DNA from: Myrica gale
Lineage: Eukaryota > Streptophyta > Magnoliopsida > Fagales > Myricaceae
Reading direction: 5' to 3'
Assembly (NCBI GenBank): GCA_963930655.1
Contig: OZ005616.1
Coordinates: 24,006,922 to 24,070,921 of the forward strand
DNA: 64,000 nucleotides
The notes beneath the pieces are model-generated. The model saw only the letters and a list, made by a program, of their open reading frames with translations. It did no database searches and was not told where the DNA came from. The position numbers and the translations under genes were made by a program. This document shows positions 34,881 to 47,507 of the stretch, one piece after another (position 1 is the stretch's first letter; every line of letters begins with the position of its first letter).

Positions 34881-36240
34881 AAGTGGAACGGTTTATGAGA
34901 ATTAGAGGAAAATAATGTTGAAAGTAGTTTTAGCATTAAACTGATGTACTAATGTCTCATACCAGTTTTAATTAACGTGTGTTATTAACCCTTTAGATCA
35001 CCCTATAATCTTTAGCCTAATAATTAGCTGGTTTGCATGAAATGAGAGAATTGAGGATAACAACAGACACCCAGTTAGAAAAAAGAAAAACTGGTTCCAT
35101 TTTACCATAATATGTTGTTGCACCATTATTATCTTTTATGGTATGTAAAATTAAATAAATTAGAAAACGGACAAATTAAGGAATTATATCAAATATATAT
35201 ATGGCCTCAAAGACGGGTTTTCTTTACTTATTCTTTTTGTGTTGCATGATCTGGCATTACCAGAAGAAAAAAAAAAAGATAATAAATAATCCACAGTAGA
35301 GCTAGCAATGATCGATGGAAAAGCAACTTCTAAAATCGCTTCCTTTATAATTAAGAAATTAGATAAACAGCCATGCAAACGCAAGGTCAAAAGGACATTC
35401 CGCATTCCTCCAGGAGTTGCGCCCCTCGTCGTGCAAGAAGGGCACTCCTGTAACTTCAATATCTCACGAGCTCTTTTATACTGTCGAAGACCATTTCGAC
35501 GCGCTAAACACGCGTGCGATCTGATTATTGGAATCCTATATTATATATATATATATATATATAAAAAATCTTTATATATATAAAAAAGCATTTTTCAATC
35601 CAAACATTCCCAATAGTTAATGTTTTGAAAGAAAAAGTTATTAACATAAAAATGTGTGAGAGAAAAAGTATCTTTGAAAAAAAATTTGTGAGATAAATTT
35701 TTATTAAATTTTGTGTTGCTTTTCATAAAAATTGGGTTTAATAATTAGATAGAAAATTTTATTTAAATTTAAAATATATATTTTTTAAATAAATTATATT
35801 TGATTGAAAATTATATTAATTTTAAAAAAAAACATTTACAAGAAAAATAGAATAAAAATCTTCTCCTTTTATCTCTCTGTCTCACGGCCAACGACTTGTT
35901 CACCTTTCTCCCGAATTCCCAGAACTGTTTTTTTATATCACTTTATAAGAGTACGAACATAAATTATAAAGGCAGAGGAAAATTTGATAAATAAATAAAA
36001 CTAATTGGTTATCTTCGAAATCTCTAGAATCCAGACACGCACAGAAAACCCTAACCCAATTGAACGTTCCTCTTTCCCTCCTCTGCCTCTCTCCCTCTCT
36101 AATCAGCCGATTCTCTTATCCTTCTATCTCAATCTGCTCTATCCATTTCGGATCTTAGTCTAGAACCTTCCAAGCCCCTTCCGGCTAAGATTGAAACATC
36201 TATTAGCCCTGATCTAACCCACGCGCTCGGTTTCACCACT
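34881..36240. other. AT-rich spacer and leader of the PHD gene
   Basis: No recognised coding sequence. An (AT)n run lies at about 35541-35564. The last 200 bp before 36241 are CT-rich and probably the 5'UTR of the PHD-finger gene. Confidence 0.5.
35541..35564. repeat. (AT)n microsatellite
   Basis: A TA/AT dinucleotide run of about 24 bp. Confidence 0.85.
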
Positions 36241-39200
36241 ATGGTCGTGAACGGCAGGCCCCTGAAGCGGATGAAGAGGCGCGTGACTGCTGATCTGCAC
36301 GATTTCTTGACGTTTCCTTCTTCGCCGTCGTCTTCGTCATCGTCTGTGGATGGCAAGGACGGTCTTTCCTGCGGTCCGTTCAGGACGCGCGTGAGGGAGT
36401 TCTTGAACAGGAACGCGCTCCTCCCGCCTCCGTCGTCGCTGTTTCCGCACCTGCTTACGTGGCAGATGATGTTCCGGGTGGGAGATCTGACGGACGGCCC
36501 GGATTCGCTCACGGAGGCGGTTTGCCTCGACGTCGTCGAAGAGGACGTGACCAGATCCAGATCCGTATACTGCGACCAGTGCCGAGTTGTTGGTGAGTCG
36601 ACTCACCGATTATTTCCCGATTTCTATTTCTCTATTTCGTTTCAATATCTCGGACTCGCTTTGTTCTTGTCGGAATATATCGCATTATTTCGTAAAAGGA
36701 GACATTATGCTAGCCTTTTTCTCTTGCTCGGTAAGCTTTTAGACTATACTCGAGCTCAGTGAGCTTGTGAGGCAGCTAGTACATTGTTTGGGGGCGGGAG
36801 TCGGATACGATTTTATCATTCATTTACTCGTGAAAGTATTGCAATAGCGATCGAGATGAGATTTTTTGTTATGCTATTGTGAGTGGGTCCAGCTGATACA
36901 ACAAGACAATGTCCTTGACTGAGAGGGATATGACCTCGTTTGTCATTGGCTGTTTTTCATTGGCCATTGCTTTTGCTTTTTTACCAATGGCGCTTGATGG
37001 GACAGGGTGCTGTCGCTATTGCGTCCCAGCTGTTATTCACTATGTTTGTTTGCCCAAAATTTTGGACTCAAAATTTCCAACAAAATAAATATACTTTAAA
37101 ATTTTCAACTTTTTCAACTTTTACACGTTAACTTCAAACTTTTTACAAACCCCAATAAATTTCAACATTAAAAAGATTCTCAAAATTTTGGAAATATTTT
37201 CCAAAATTTCGTTAAACAAACCTACCCATTATTTGACTTCTATTCCTTTCGTCGTCTATAATGGTTACATAAGTTCGCTTATTAAAATTTTGGTCACCTA
37301 AAATTTTATTATCATTACAAACACTCTCTGCATACTTTTTCACTTTTTTCTCCTCTCCTGAACTTTTTCACTCTCTAACCTCACTTTTTCATCAACTTCA
37401 ATACTTAAAATTTTAACCACCCTAAAATTTTATTTCTCAGACACAACCCAAAACACCCGTCTCTCTTTTATTTTTTTTGAACACCCATCTTGTTTTCATT
37501 ATATCATGCTGTTTTATAACTTGTGTGGGGGTATTAATGTACATTCACATACCTTCATGCTTGACAATTTCTATGCTTCTTCAATTTGGAATGTATCTAT
37601 TTTTGTGACTTTAATCGCAGCGCATTGTAGTTCACCACATGCGTTGACTTTATCTATTTGGACAAATGATTGCAATCTTGAGCTTTCTGACAGTGGTAGA
37701 TTGCAAAAGGTTTGTCTTGCATGGAGTTTTTTTGGATAAGCTTGAGTCACATGAGAATCATAGGAAAAATTATGCTTATTATGTTGTTTTTGTTTTTTTA
37801 GTTAAATGGAAGCTACGTGCCTTGCTTACTGAAGTTCTCGAAACATGAAACAATATCAAGATTTTTGGCAATGCTGCATTATCAATTTGCAAATGTAAGA
37901 AACGGAGAATAGCCGTATTAAAAAATCAAAATGCGTAGACTTTGCCTATTATGAATGAAATTTGTGGTTGAGAGTCTATTATATCATAAACCGCCAACGG
38001 TAATGGAGCATGTCTGTCACAATGCCAGGGAGCCTGGGACACTGCTAAGATGAGTGCTTCAGAAGTTTTTCGGCTAGAGTTTTGATCTTCTATTCTTTTT
38101 GTTTCTATCCTTCAGGTTGGAGTGGTCATCCAGTATGCGGAAAGCGTTTCCATTTTATCATAAAAGCTGATGGTAGTTCCATTGGTGGGTATCACAAGCC
38201 ATGCATGTGCTGTGGAGATGTATTGCACTTGTCAGAATCCAAGTAGGGGCCTTAACTTTTTTTCCTCTCTTCTGCCTTTGTTTATGTCCATTTGAAGTAA
38301 AAATCTTGTTTGGGTTACTATTTACTTTTAATACTTTTGGCAACAGTGTCGTGTGAAGTTAATGGTGCCCGAATACAATGTGTATTTGGGAATTGTACAA
38401 ATTATTAGTCTTGGTATGGATGTTTTGCATGTATGGCCTTAACTTTTTTCCTCTCTTCTGCCTTTGTTTATGTCCATTTGAAGTAAAAATCTGGTGGGTT
38501 ACTATCTATTTTTAATACTTTTGGCAACAGTGCTGTGTGAAGTTAATGGTGCCTGAATCCAATCTGTGATTAGGGTAATGTGCAAGTGATTAGTCTTGGT
38601 ACGGATATTTCTCTTGTATGGTTGTGTGAAACTCTTGACTTATTGATACAATACGCTTTAACAATTGGATTCAGAGGCTTTTGAAATTAAGCTGACATAT
38701 TTACATTCCACCTCTCTTTTTTGTCTTCAGTCTGTCTGTTGGACATAATTGGTCTTTGATTTCTCATGCGTGTTAATGTCAAATTAATTGAACACGATTA
38801 TTTGTTACCTGATTCAATGTTAAATGATTTGTTCTTTATTTCAGGTGCAAGTCATGCAACCATGTGACAAGTACAGATGATGTTGAAGATTGGGTGTTTA
38901 ACCAGTTGGAGAACACAACTCATCTGTTACATGGTGTAATCCATTCAAATGGCTATGGCCACCTTCTCAGGGTCAATGGTAGGGAAGGGGGATCGAGGGT
39001 TCTCTCGGGATATCATATCATGGATTTCTGGGATCGCCTATGTAAAATGCTTGGAGTCAGGTTAGGGTCTTCTTGTATTTTATGTATTTATTTGCTAATG
39101 GAACTGTTTTTATAATGTTCTTGAGTTAATAGTGCGAGATACACAATCACTTTTCCTTTTTGTCCGTATAATGTTTTAGTACACATTTCCCTGTATTCTT

Positions 39201-41533
39201 TTAACATTTAAGTTAAAAATTTATTGGAATCCCAAAAGAAGGAAAATAAAAAAGAATTAGCTGCTACTCCAGAGTGGAATAACTTATTGATGTCTTTGTT
39301 CTATGTAACGAACATGAGTCTTTGCTTTTGTCCTCATCCTTTGTCTGATGCTTTGTTGTCGATTCCCTTAGTTCCATACTGTCACACCCCAGGCCCCGAA
39401 TGGTGGACTGGTGGACTTTTTTCTTAGAAATAAAATAATTCTTAACAGGATAAAGAAATTCGTACTCACCATTCTATTTTTTTAAAAAACCGGGTTATCA
39501 CACATACTGTATCCATTGCTTATAGCCAATATGCTGAAAACATTAATTTTGTTTCTTATCTTGTTTCACTTGTCAAATTAACAGAAAAGTGAGCGTTATG
39601 GATGTTTCAAAAAAGTATGGATTAGAGTACAGGCTGCTTCATGCCATCACCAAAGGCCATCCTTGGTACGGTGACTGGGGTTATGAATTCGGTGCTGGTA
39701 GCTTTGCACTCACTCTCCATGCATATAAAATGTCTGTTGAATCCCTCTCCAGTGTTCCATTGTCCATATTTCTCTCCCAAGGACAGGAACCCCGAACTCA
39801 CCTGCAGGATGTGATCTCACGTTACCAGTCCTTATCAGAGCGTGAACTTGTAAATATAAGAGATCTCTTTTGTTTTTTAGTTAGTTTGATCCATGAAGCC
39901 CCCAAGTGTTCTCCTGGGGTTGATGATATCACCTACAAGAAGCGTCGTGCTTGCACATCAGCCATCCTGGGTTCATGGACTGGAAGTGACATCGAACGGG
40001 TTGAAGAAGCCATGTTCAAAGTTCTTCGTGCAGTTTCTGGCTCTAATTGGGTAAGTTGTCGTGCACTTAGAGGTGCTGTTTGCAAGGTGGCTCCTTCAGA
40101 GCTCCTTGATTACTGCCTCGGGAAACTTGGAGGAAAATTGGCAGCAGATGGGATGGTTGTTAAAGCCCGATGCAATCCTGATTCAGGTGCTCTGGAATAT
40201 AGGTGAGGGTCGTTTCGATCTTTACAATCTTTTTGCTCTTGAATTTTTCTTCTCTTTGAGTGGAAAAAAAATCTAGCAAACTGTTGGCCCTTTGAAAATT
40301 TAACATTCCTGGTGGCATTTTTTGAGCTGTCCAGACAGCTTTGCAATTGTGCATAGTTACTGCAACCATTTATTATCTATTTGTGTGCATGATTTGGGCC
40401 TTCATGCTTGTTATATCTATCAATGCTGGTCTTTTATTTTGGGAAATCATTTTTGTTTTATATGCTCTCTTAAGTGATGCTGTAATAGTTGGTGTAAATT
40501 TCATAATCTGCTGCTGTTCTGAAAGTATTAATAGAATAGTGTTATTTGGGAGATCTCGTCTGTAGCCGGTTCCCCCTGAGAGAAAGAGAGAGAGAGGGGG
40601 GGGGGAATATGTGCATGATATGGTCTGTTTATATTCTTTTCTAGTGTATCTTTTATCCTTTGGATGCATTCATTCTTATGGTACTTTACTTGTTACAGAC
40701 TTGAGCCCGTAAGTGGGTCAATGGTCGAAATGACGGTTTGCAATGATTCTTCCATCCCTAACTGCCCATCTGAAGAAAGTATCGTGAGGGATCTCAGATA
40801 CCTGTATGAATCCTTGCTCCATCCCCGAACTATGGTACGCAATGGCCATCAGGCAACAAGGGATCTTGCAATCAGCTCAGCTGAAAAGCTCCTTGACTGC
40901 AAGCACTTTCTGAAAGACTACGGGGTTGAAAAGACCATATCAATCACAAACCCATCTGCAACATGCCTGTCGTGTGCGGTTGAGCTGATAGATGAATCTG
41001 AGTATGCCACAAGCCCACCCCCGGAGTTAATTATCCTCCCCCCAAATGCTACTGTATCTGATCTGAAGCTCCTAGCGTCAAAAGCTTTTCAAGATGTATA
41101 TGTGATGTTTAGAAGATTTCAAGCTGAAGAGCTACTTGGCTATGGCAACGTAGATGATACCACCCAGATCAAGCTCTTGTTAGGAACAGCTGAATCAGTT
41201 CGGGTGCGAGGGAGGTGCCCCGGGAAAAATGGACTGAGTAGGTTTAAAATGGAAAGGGGGATTGAGCGGTGGACAGTGGATTGCAGCTGTGGGGCCAAAG
41301 ATGACGATGGAGAGAGAATGTTGGCTTGCGATGTTTGTGGTGTTTGGCAACACACTAGGTGTTCTGGTATCAACGACTCTGATTCAGTCCCTGCCAAGTT
41401 TGTTTGTCAAAGATGCAGGAGCTCCAACAGAGGTGCCAAACCCGGTGGACACTGCAAAGATGAGACAGTTACTGATGTTAGTAGTAGCAGCTGCTTTGGA
41501 AAATGCTTGTCTAAACCTTTTGACGTTCGCTGA
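36241..41533 (+). CDS. PHD-finger protein of the MS1/MMD1 group (At1g33420-like)
   Basis: Five exons join in phase: 36241-36592, 38116-38242, 38845-39060, 39585-40202 and 40699-41533, giving 715 residues. The start MVVNGRPLKRMKRRVTADLH, a conserved CDQCRVVGWSGHPVCGKRFH block and a C4HC3 PHD finger at the C terminus (CSCGAKDDDGERMLACDVCG, then WQHTRC and FVCQRC) mark the plant family that includes MMD1/DUET and MS1. Relatives are nuclear chromatin readers acting in male meiosis and tapetum; this subtype's role is not settled. The frame is intact. Introns carry a 187-bp tandem duplication and a miniature LTR. Its last two exons are copied at 46.6 kb. Confidence 0.9.
37042..37225. repeat. MITE-like inverted repeat in intron 1 of the PHD gene
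   Basis: The ends GTTTGTTTGCCCAAAATTTT and (reverse complement) GGTTTGTTTAACGAAATTTT are imperfect inverted repeats about 20 bp long. The interior is AT-rich with no coding potential. It is adjacent to another MITE. Confidence 0.55.
37245..37450. repeat. MITE of the 24685 family in intron 1 of the PHD gene
   Basis: In reverse complement it reads TGTGTCTGAGAAATAAAATT followed by GATGAAAAAGTGAGG and AGAGTGAAAAAGTT, closely matching the copy at 833. It is present in the opposite orientation. Confidence 0.7.
38248..38622. repeat. 187-bp tandem duplication in intron 2 of the PHD gene
   Basis: Two copies start with GGCCTTAACTTTTTT at 38248 and 38435 and share the TTTGTTTATGTCCATTTGAA and TTTTGGCAACAGTG blocks. 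The first copy begins within the splice donor region of exon 2, so only one donor is inside the duplicated span. Confidence 0.8.
39380..39502. mobile_element. Miniature LTR-like insertion in intron 3 of the PHD gene
   Basis: A 123-bp segment with TG...CA ends (TGTCACACCCC to TTATCACA) flanked by perfect 5-bp direct repeats CATAC (39375-39379 and 39503-39507). This is the signature of an LTR-class insertion reduced to a solo, internally deleted LTR. Confidence 0.65.
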
Positions 41534-43738
41534 GTTTTGGGAATGACTGTAAAGCTTGTCTGAGTTTCCTTGGGAGTTTTCCTCTGGCCAAAACAAATGT
41601 GTACATATGAAACGCGATAAAGAGACTTGTGATATGGTGGTCGGCATGTTTTTTTTGGAATCCTTCCTACTTTTGTATGTCTTGTACATATTCTACTAAT
41701 GACTAAAGTTCTTAACAAGAAATGGAGAAGAACGAAATTAACCCACTTGATTAGGAAAGGAATGAGTAATTATTTTCTGCATCTCGATTTTGTTCTCCTA
41801 TTTTCTTGTCATTTACAAATACTCCCTAACTTTTTGTAATCTACCTCGTAGTACGGCTACAAGATTTTCATTTTTGCTGGATCACAAGTACGTAAATTCG
41901 TTTTTCTCTGAATGTATTGATGACGTTATGGTTAAGCTAATCTCTTCAATACAGCTAAATCGTGTTTCCAATATAGTTTGCAAAGCGAACTCTTCATGAC
42001 ATAGGCTCATGCCGAGGAGGGTCCTGATCCGAATCGAATCCCCTAATTCCATGTCAAGCCTAGTGTTGGTATTTACTCCATCGGCTCGCATATAGTAATA
42101 GTATACACAAAATTTGGAGATTACCGTGCGATAAAAACTCTTAGTATCGCTTAAATGCCCTCGAATTTAGAGGAATACTTGATTAAAAATGTTACTGCAT
42201 TTTACTAAAGAAAACTCCAGTCGGTTAACGACTAAAGCGAAAATGACAAAATCGTAAACTATTTAGGAAAATCTAATTAACGAATGAGGTTGAAAACAAA
42301 TTGGTATCGTAAAAAGATTAAAGTGTAATTAAAAGAAATAAATAAACGTTGTAGCAAGAAAATAACATAGAGAAATACACACTTTCCTTTAAACAAACAC
42401 GGTTTGGTACAAAAAGGTTATTTAGGAGAATTACAAAAGAATAGGTCTGGACAAACCTCACATAGTCCACCTAGCCTATAGAACTGCATTTCAAAGGATA
42501 AAAAAAAATAGTTTTGAAACATTGCCAACAAAAGAAAGAAAATGAAATGGGGGTACAAAACAGACTTTCCATTTATAATCTCTTCAACCTTGAGAAAAAT
42601 CCACATCATGTTTAACAATACAAAGGCAAACACAAACAAATATAAAATGAGTCATATTGACTCAATAAGGGGGGGGGGAAATGAAACATGTTATGAAAAA
42701 TAAATAAGCAGGAACAATCATAGTAGCAGTTAAACAATAAATAAGCATCGATAAGAATAAACATGATAACGATGTATGATCGATGTAATGCAGAAATGAT
42801 GCATCTGTTTCCCGGTCATTTTATTTTCTTTCTTTTTCGATCCGGTATAGGTGTCCTCTTGCGCTCTGTTTAACCCCTAGAGTCCGAGTTGTGCGTCTCT
42901 TCTCTCCTTTGGGACTGTCCCGTGCCCCAACACCAGGACCCAGTTAGACATGCATTGTTCTATCGCCTAGGGATATCAACCATTATCCTCTCAGTGATGG
43001 CTTGCACTATCCCACTGTGAACGGTATCGTCACCCAATCTTAGGACCACCTCTGGGTATGAGTTTCATTACAGTCATTCCGGTCAACAGATTCCTCATAC
43101 CCCATAATATGTTGATGCAACAAGTATCATATGCATTATCGATAATCATTTCACAAAAGACGATCAATGGATTTCGTATAGCATATAAAAATGCAATTGA
43201 CATATCATAAACAAAACATATTCACAATTCATATTTTAATGGAAAGACATAGCATAAGAATGCATTTGAACTTTAATAAAACATTAAATAGGACAATAAG
43301 TATTAGGACGTACTATTACGTAATATTTATGTTCTCAATAATAGAACTTAGGACTAAGGTTAATATTTAATGTTCTTCCTTTGATGATAATTAATAACTT
43401 TTTTAGGTTTCAAGGTTTATTGGCTTGTTTGGAGGTTATTGGGCCTGAAGTCCATTTAGGCCATTAAACGGGCTTTGTAATTTGAGCCCCTAAATCTACT
43501 TGGTTTGAGCTCAAATTTGGTCTTCCCCATCCATTTTTAATTCTAAATACAACCATAAAGTTATTTCCCTCCTTTTGGACCTTTCTACCCTGACGTTTTG
43601 TGTGAATTGCCGAAACTACCCTTAGAGACCTCCAAGGGCATTTTCGACCTTTCCCTAACCCTGAGCGCCAAAAATAACGAACTTGAGATGCCGCCTAAAC
43701 CAAAATAAGTTTTCCCGGCATACAGGGCTTAGTTATCC
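41534..43738. other. PHD gene 3' flank and unclassified repeat-like spacer
   Basis: 41534-42050 is the 3'UTR and flank that is also duplicated at 48415-48922. From 42360 to 43738 there is repeat-like sequence of LTR appearance, but I could not define ends or coding parts. No gene seen. Confidence 0.4.
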
Positions 43739-44221
43739 TGAAATTCAGGTCTAGCTCATTCTGGGATCCAGATCTCGGTCATCTTGGGATCCAGGTCTCG
43801 GTCATCATGGGAACCAGGTTTCAGCAATCCCGATAACCAGGTCTCGGTAATCATGGGAAGCAAGTCAAGGTCATCTTGGGAACCAGGTCTCAACAACGGG
43901 GATCCAGGTCTCGATCATCCCAAGAACCAGATCTTGGTCATCTTGGGATCCAGATCTCGGTCATCTCGGGAACCAGGTCTCAGCAATCCCGGGAACCAAG
44001 TCTCGGTAATCCTGGGAACCAGGTCTCAGTCATCCTGGGAACCAGGTCTCAGCAATCCCGGGAACCAAGTCTCGGTAATCCTGGGAACCAGGTCTCAGCA
44101 ATCCCGGGGACCAGGTTTCGGTCACCCGGTATCCAGGTCTCGGTCATCCCGAGAACCAGGTCTCAGCAATCCCGGGATCCAGGTCTCGGTCATCTCGGGA
44201 GTCTAGTTCTCGGTCATACCA
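43739..44221. repeat. 23-bp minisatellite, about 20 units
   Basis: Diverged tandem units of 23 bp on the pattern GGGAACCAGGTCTCGGTCAT plus CCC/CTT/CCT. Two unit types, CTCGGTCATC and CTCAGCAATC, alternate in places, and a two-unit higher-order pattern appears near 43980-44105. As 23 is not a multiple of 3, all frames stay open for long and produce chance repeat proteins; none is likely real. Confidence 0.92.
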
Positions 44222-46584
44222 AGAATAACTATTTGTTAAAATCAAGTATCCATATGCCTTAAATCATATGATCCAATCATCCTCATTAGTTTAATAACGT
44301 CAATAGTAAGAAAATCACATGCAATAATTCATACAACTTCGAAATCATTATAAAAACCATGCATGCGATGATTTAGCCATGTAAACCCTAAACCTGGTCA
44401 AGGAGGTCACTTACCTCCCTCTCTCTCGTCTCTATCTCTTTCTTTCCCCATCGACCAACGGTAGTAATTACAGCACCAATTGGCCATTTCCGCCGACCAC
44501 TCCGACCCCAGGTATCTATCTCTCCTTAACCCTTCCCTTCTCTCTTCCCCTGTCCTTCTTTCGGTTATACTTTTTTTCATTTGTTTGGCTAAGAAACTGG
44601 AGGGATAGTCGAAGAGTGGTTTCTAACCCATTGGATTCTCATCATTTTTGCGTGCAATGATCCTGAATTCCCCCTTTTCTTTATCTAACCTGAAATTGAA
44701 AGGGAATTCGTCAAGTTGCGGGCTTTTCAGATTTCCTGGTGTCTCTGTTGTTGTTTTCCCTGGATTTAAGTTTGGTTGGTTTCATTGAATTCGTTATATT
44801 GAAGGTTATTCGGGAACCCCATGACATGTTTCTCAGCGTTGTTACATAACAATTTTCAGAAACAGTTCTTTCTTTTAATTGCCCGTTTGATTAGGTTTTT
44901 TCTAAGCTTTCTTTTTCTTTTTCTAAGCAATTGCCCGGTTGATTACTTTCCCTGAAAGTTTTCTCTGTTAAAATTTTTTCGAAAGTAAATATTATAACAG
45001 CTAGTATTTTGGGATTGGTGATTTATGACGGAAAATTCCACAAGGTGAGAATGCATTTATTAGTGCATTGTTTACTTATGCATTTGATATAGTGTAATGC
45101 GTGGAAGCTATAGTGCACCACACGCACACGCGTGCGTGAATGGTCTGTAGAGCGCTTGAATTCAGGCTCCATCAGTCCATTGTATCTTGAACGAATTTGC
45201 ATCAACCCTTCACACAAATTGGTAGGGACAAATATCCTTTAAAGAAAGGAACGCAGTTGTGTCTTCAGAGTAATTTCTTTCCTTAGAAATTTTTTAACAT
45301 TCTCTTTTTCTGGGATTCTCGAAGCTGTTCTGAAAAACATGTTTGTTAAACTTTTATGGGCATAATGGTTGTGTTTTTGTTTTTCTTATCTTCCTGTTTT
45401 GTTTTTTTAACTTTTTTTTAATAGGTCCCCTAAAGAAGTAGTAGGTACTTAAAGAAAAGGTAGTTTATTGATCATTCACGCAAAAATGGTGTAAATTTTG
45501 GGTTGGTTCAGTTGTTCAGATTCAGATGGTTTTGCTGTATACAGCTCATTCAAAACGGCCCCTATGTAAGTGCAATCCTTCAGTACTTATTAATGTCCCA
45601 GTTTATTTGTTTTCGTGGTTCACTTGGTTTGGCTTATGGACAAGGATTTGTTATGCTTTGAATAGCTAATGTTGTTGAAATTGTGGCAAATTGTTGACAT
45701 CTATGGAACTTTCTGCATGTCAGATGAGAAAATATTCTCCATAATTTCTTCGGTTTGTGATCATTAGCTTCGACAGGAAGATTATATTGTGCCGTATTTC
45801 TGATGGTTGGCTTTGATTTTCCACCTAGCCGCCACTCCAGTCCACCCAGCCCTTTTGTATTTTATGTAAGCTTTATTAGCGAGAGTAGGTTTTGGTTCCA
45901 TATGGTGTATGCTGCCAATTGTGGTTTATTTGGTCAATGAGTTTGCTTTAAGATACTATACTTTGTCTCTCAGCCCTTCTGGGGTTAAGCTTTAAAGACA
46001 CAGCATTATCTTAATTGTTCCTTATGCCATTCACTACCTGTTCATCCTCTGGTTTTAAGTTTTTGTATACAAATGTTATGCTTAAGTTTTTACAATAGCG
46101 TTGTGCACACATTGAATGGTGATAAGTAAGTTTTAAGGATAGTCATTTGTGAGTTTTTGTTTTAAGTTGATCCTATTTCTATTGTTCACGTTTAGTTTTG
46201 GCTAGGATGATAATGATGACTGATATGCTAGAGTTTGTTACAATTCATTATACATTACATGTTCTACTTGTTTTCTACATATGCATCAACTTTCTTATGT
46301 ACTGGTTCCTCTCTTCCCTCTGGCGAATGTCTCTTCTTGTGCTGAACAGGTATGCAGGCATCAAAGGACCCAGAACCTTGAGGGTGCTTTTTTGCATATG
46401 TCTACATTGGTTTAGGTGAAACAGTTTTAAGTGGTTGCCCCTAGAATAATTCTCTCTATTATTTATAAAAAAAGAAAGAAAAAAAGGAAGTCCATTTATC
46501 AGTGAAGGTAAGAGATTTTGGCTTGAGCAACTTGTAAGATTAAGGTAAAAATCTTGTACACCAGTAAAAATCTTGTACACGTAA
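44222..46584. other. Spacer, no gene seen
   Basis: A CT-rich patch near 44400-44560 resembles a leader or LTR edge, but no coding frame follows. The rest is AT-rich with no domain-bearing frame on either strand. Confidence 0.45.
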
Positions 46585-47466
46585 TAAAACTCACTTTCCA
46601 TGCCTATAAAATGTCTGTTGAATCCCTCTCCAGTCTTCCATTGTCCATATTTCTCTTCCAAGGACAGGAACTCCGCACTCACCTGCAGGATGTGATCTCA
46701 CGTTACCAGTCCTTATCAGAGCGCGAACTTGTAAATATAAAAGATCTCTTTTGTTTTTTAGTTAGTTTGATCCATGAAGCCCCCAAGTGTTCTCCTGGGG
46801 TTGATGATATCACCTACAAGAAGCGTCGTGCTTGCACGTCAGCCATCCTCGGTTCATGGACTGGGAGTGACATCGAACGGGTTGAAGAAGCCATGTTCAA
46901 AGTTCTTCGTGCAGTTTCTGGCTCTAATTGGGTAAGTTGTCGTGCACTTGGAGGTGCTGTTTGCAAGGTGGCTCCTTCAGAGCTCCTTGATTACTGCCTC
47001 GGGAAACTTGGAGGAAAATTGGCAGCAGATGGGATGGTTGTTAAAGCCCGATGCAATCCTGATTCAGGTGCTCTGGAATATAGGTGAGGGTCATTTCGAT
47101 CTTTACAAGCTGTTTGCTCTTGATTGTTTCTTCTTTTTGAGTGGAAAAAGAATCTAGCAAACTGTTGGCCCCTTGAAAATTTAACATTCCTCGTGGCGTT
47201 TTATGAGCTGTTCAGACAGCTTTGCAATTGTGCATAGTTACTGCAACCATTTATTATCTATTTGTGTGCATGATGTGGGCCTTCATGCTGGTTATATCTA
47301 TCAATGCTGGTCTTTTATGTTGGGAAATCATTTTTGTTTTATATGCTCTCTCTAGTGATGTTGTAATAGTTGGTGTAAATTTCAAAATCTGGCTGCTGTT
47401 CTGAAAGTATTAATAGAATAGTATAATAGTGTTATTTGGGAGATCTCGTCTGTAGCCGGTTCCCCC

Positions 47467-47507
<41 letters not shown>

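Noticed and set aside
43784..44262. Long open frames rich in SRSRSSWEPG/QVSVI repeats
   Set aside because: They arise because a 23-bp tandem unit keeps all three frames open; no start context, domain or splice support.
42360..44420. A complete LTR retrotransposon
   Set aside because: The sequence has an LTR-like look, but I could not find paired ends, PBS, PPT or gag-pol frames.
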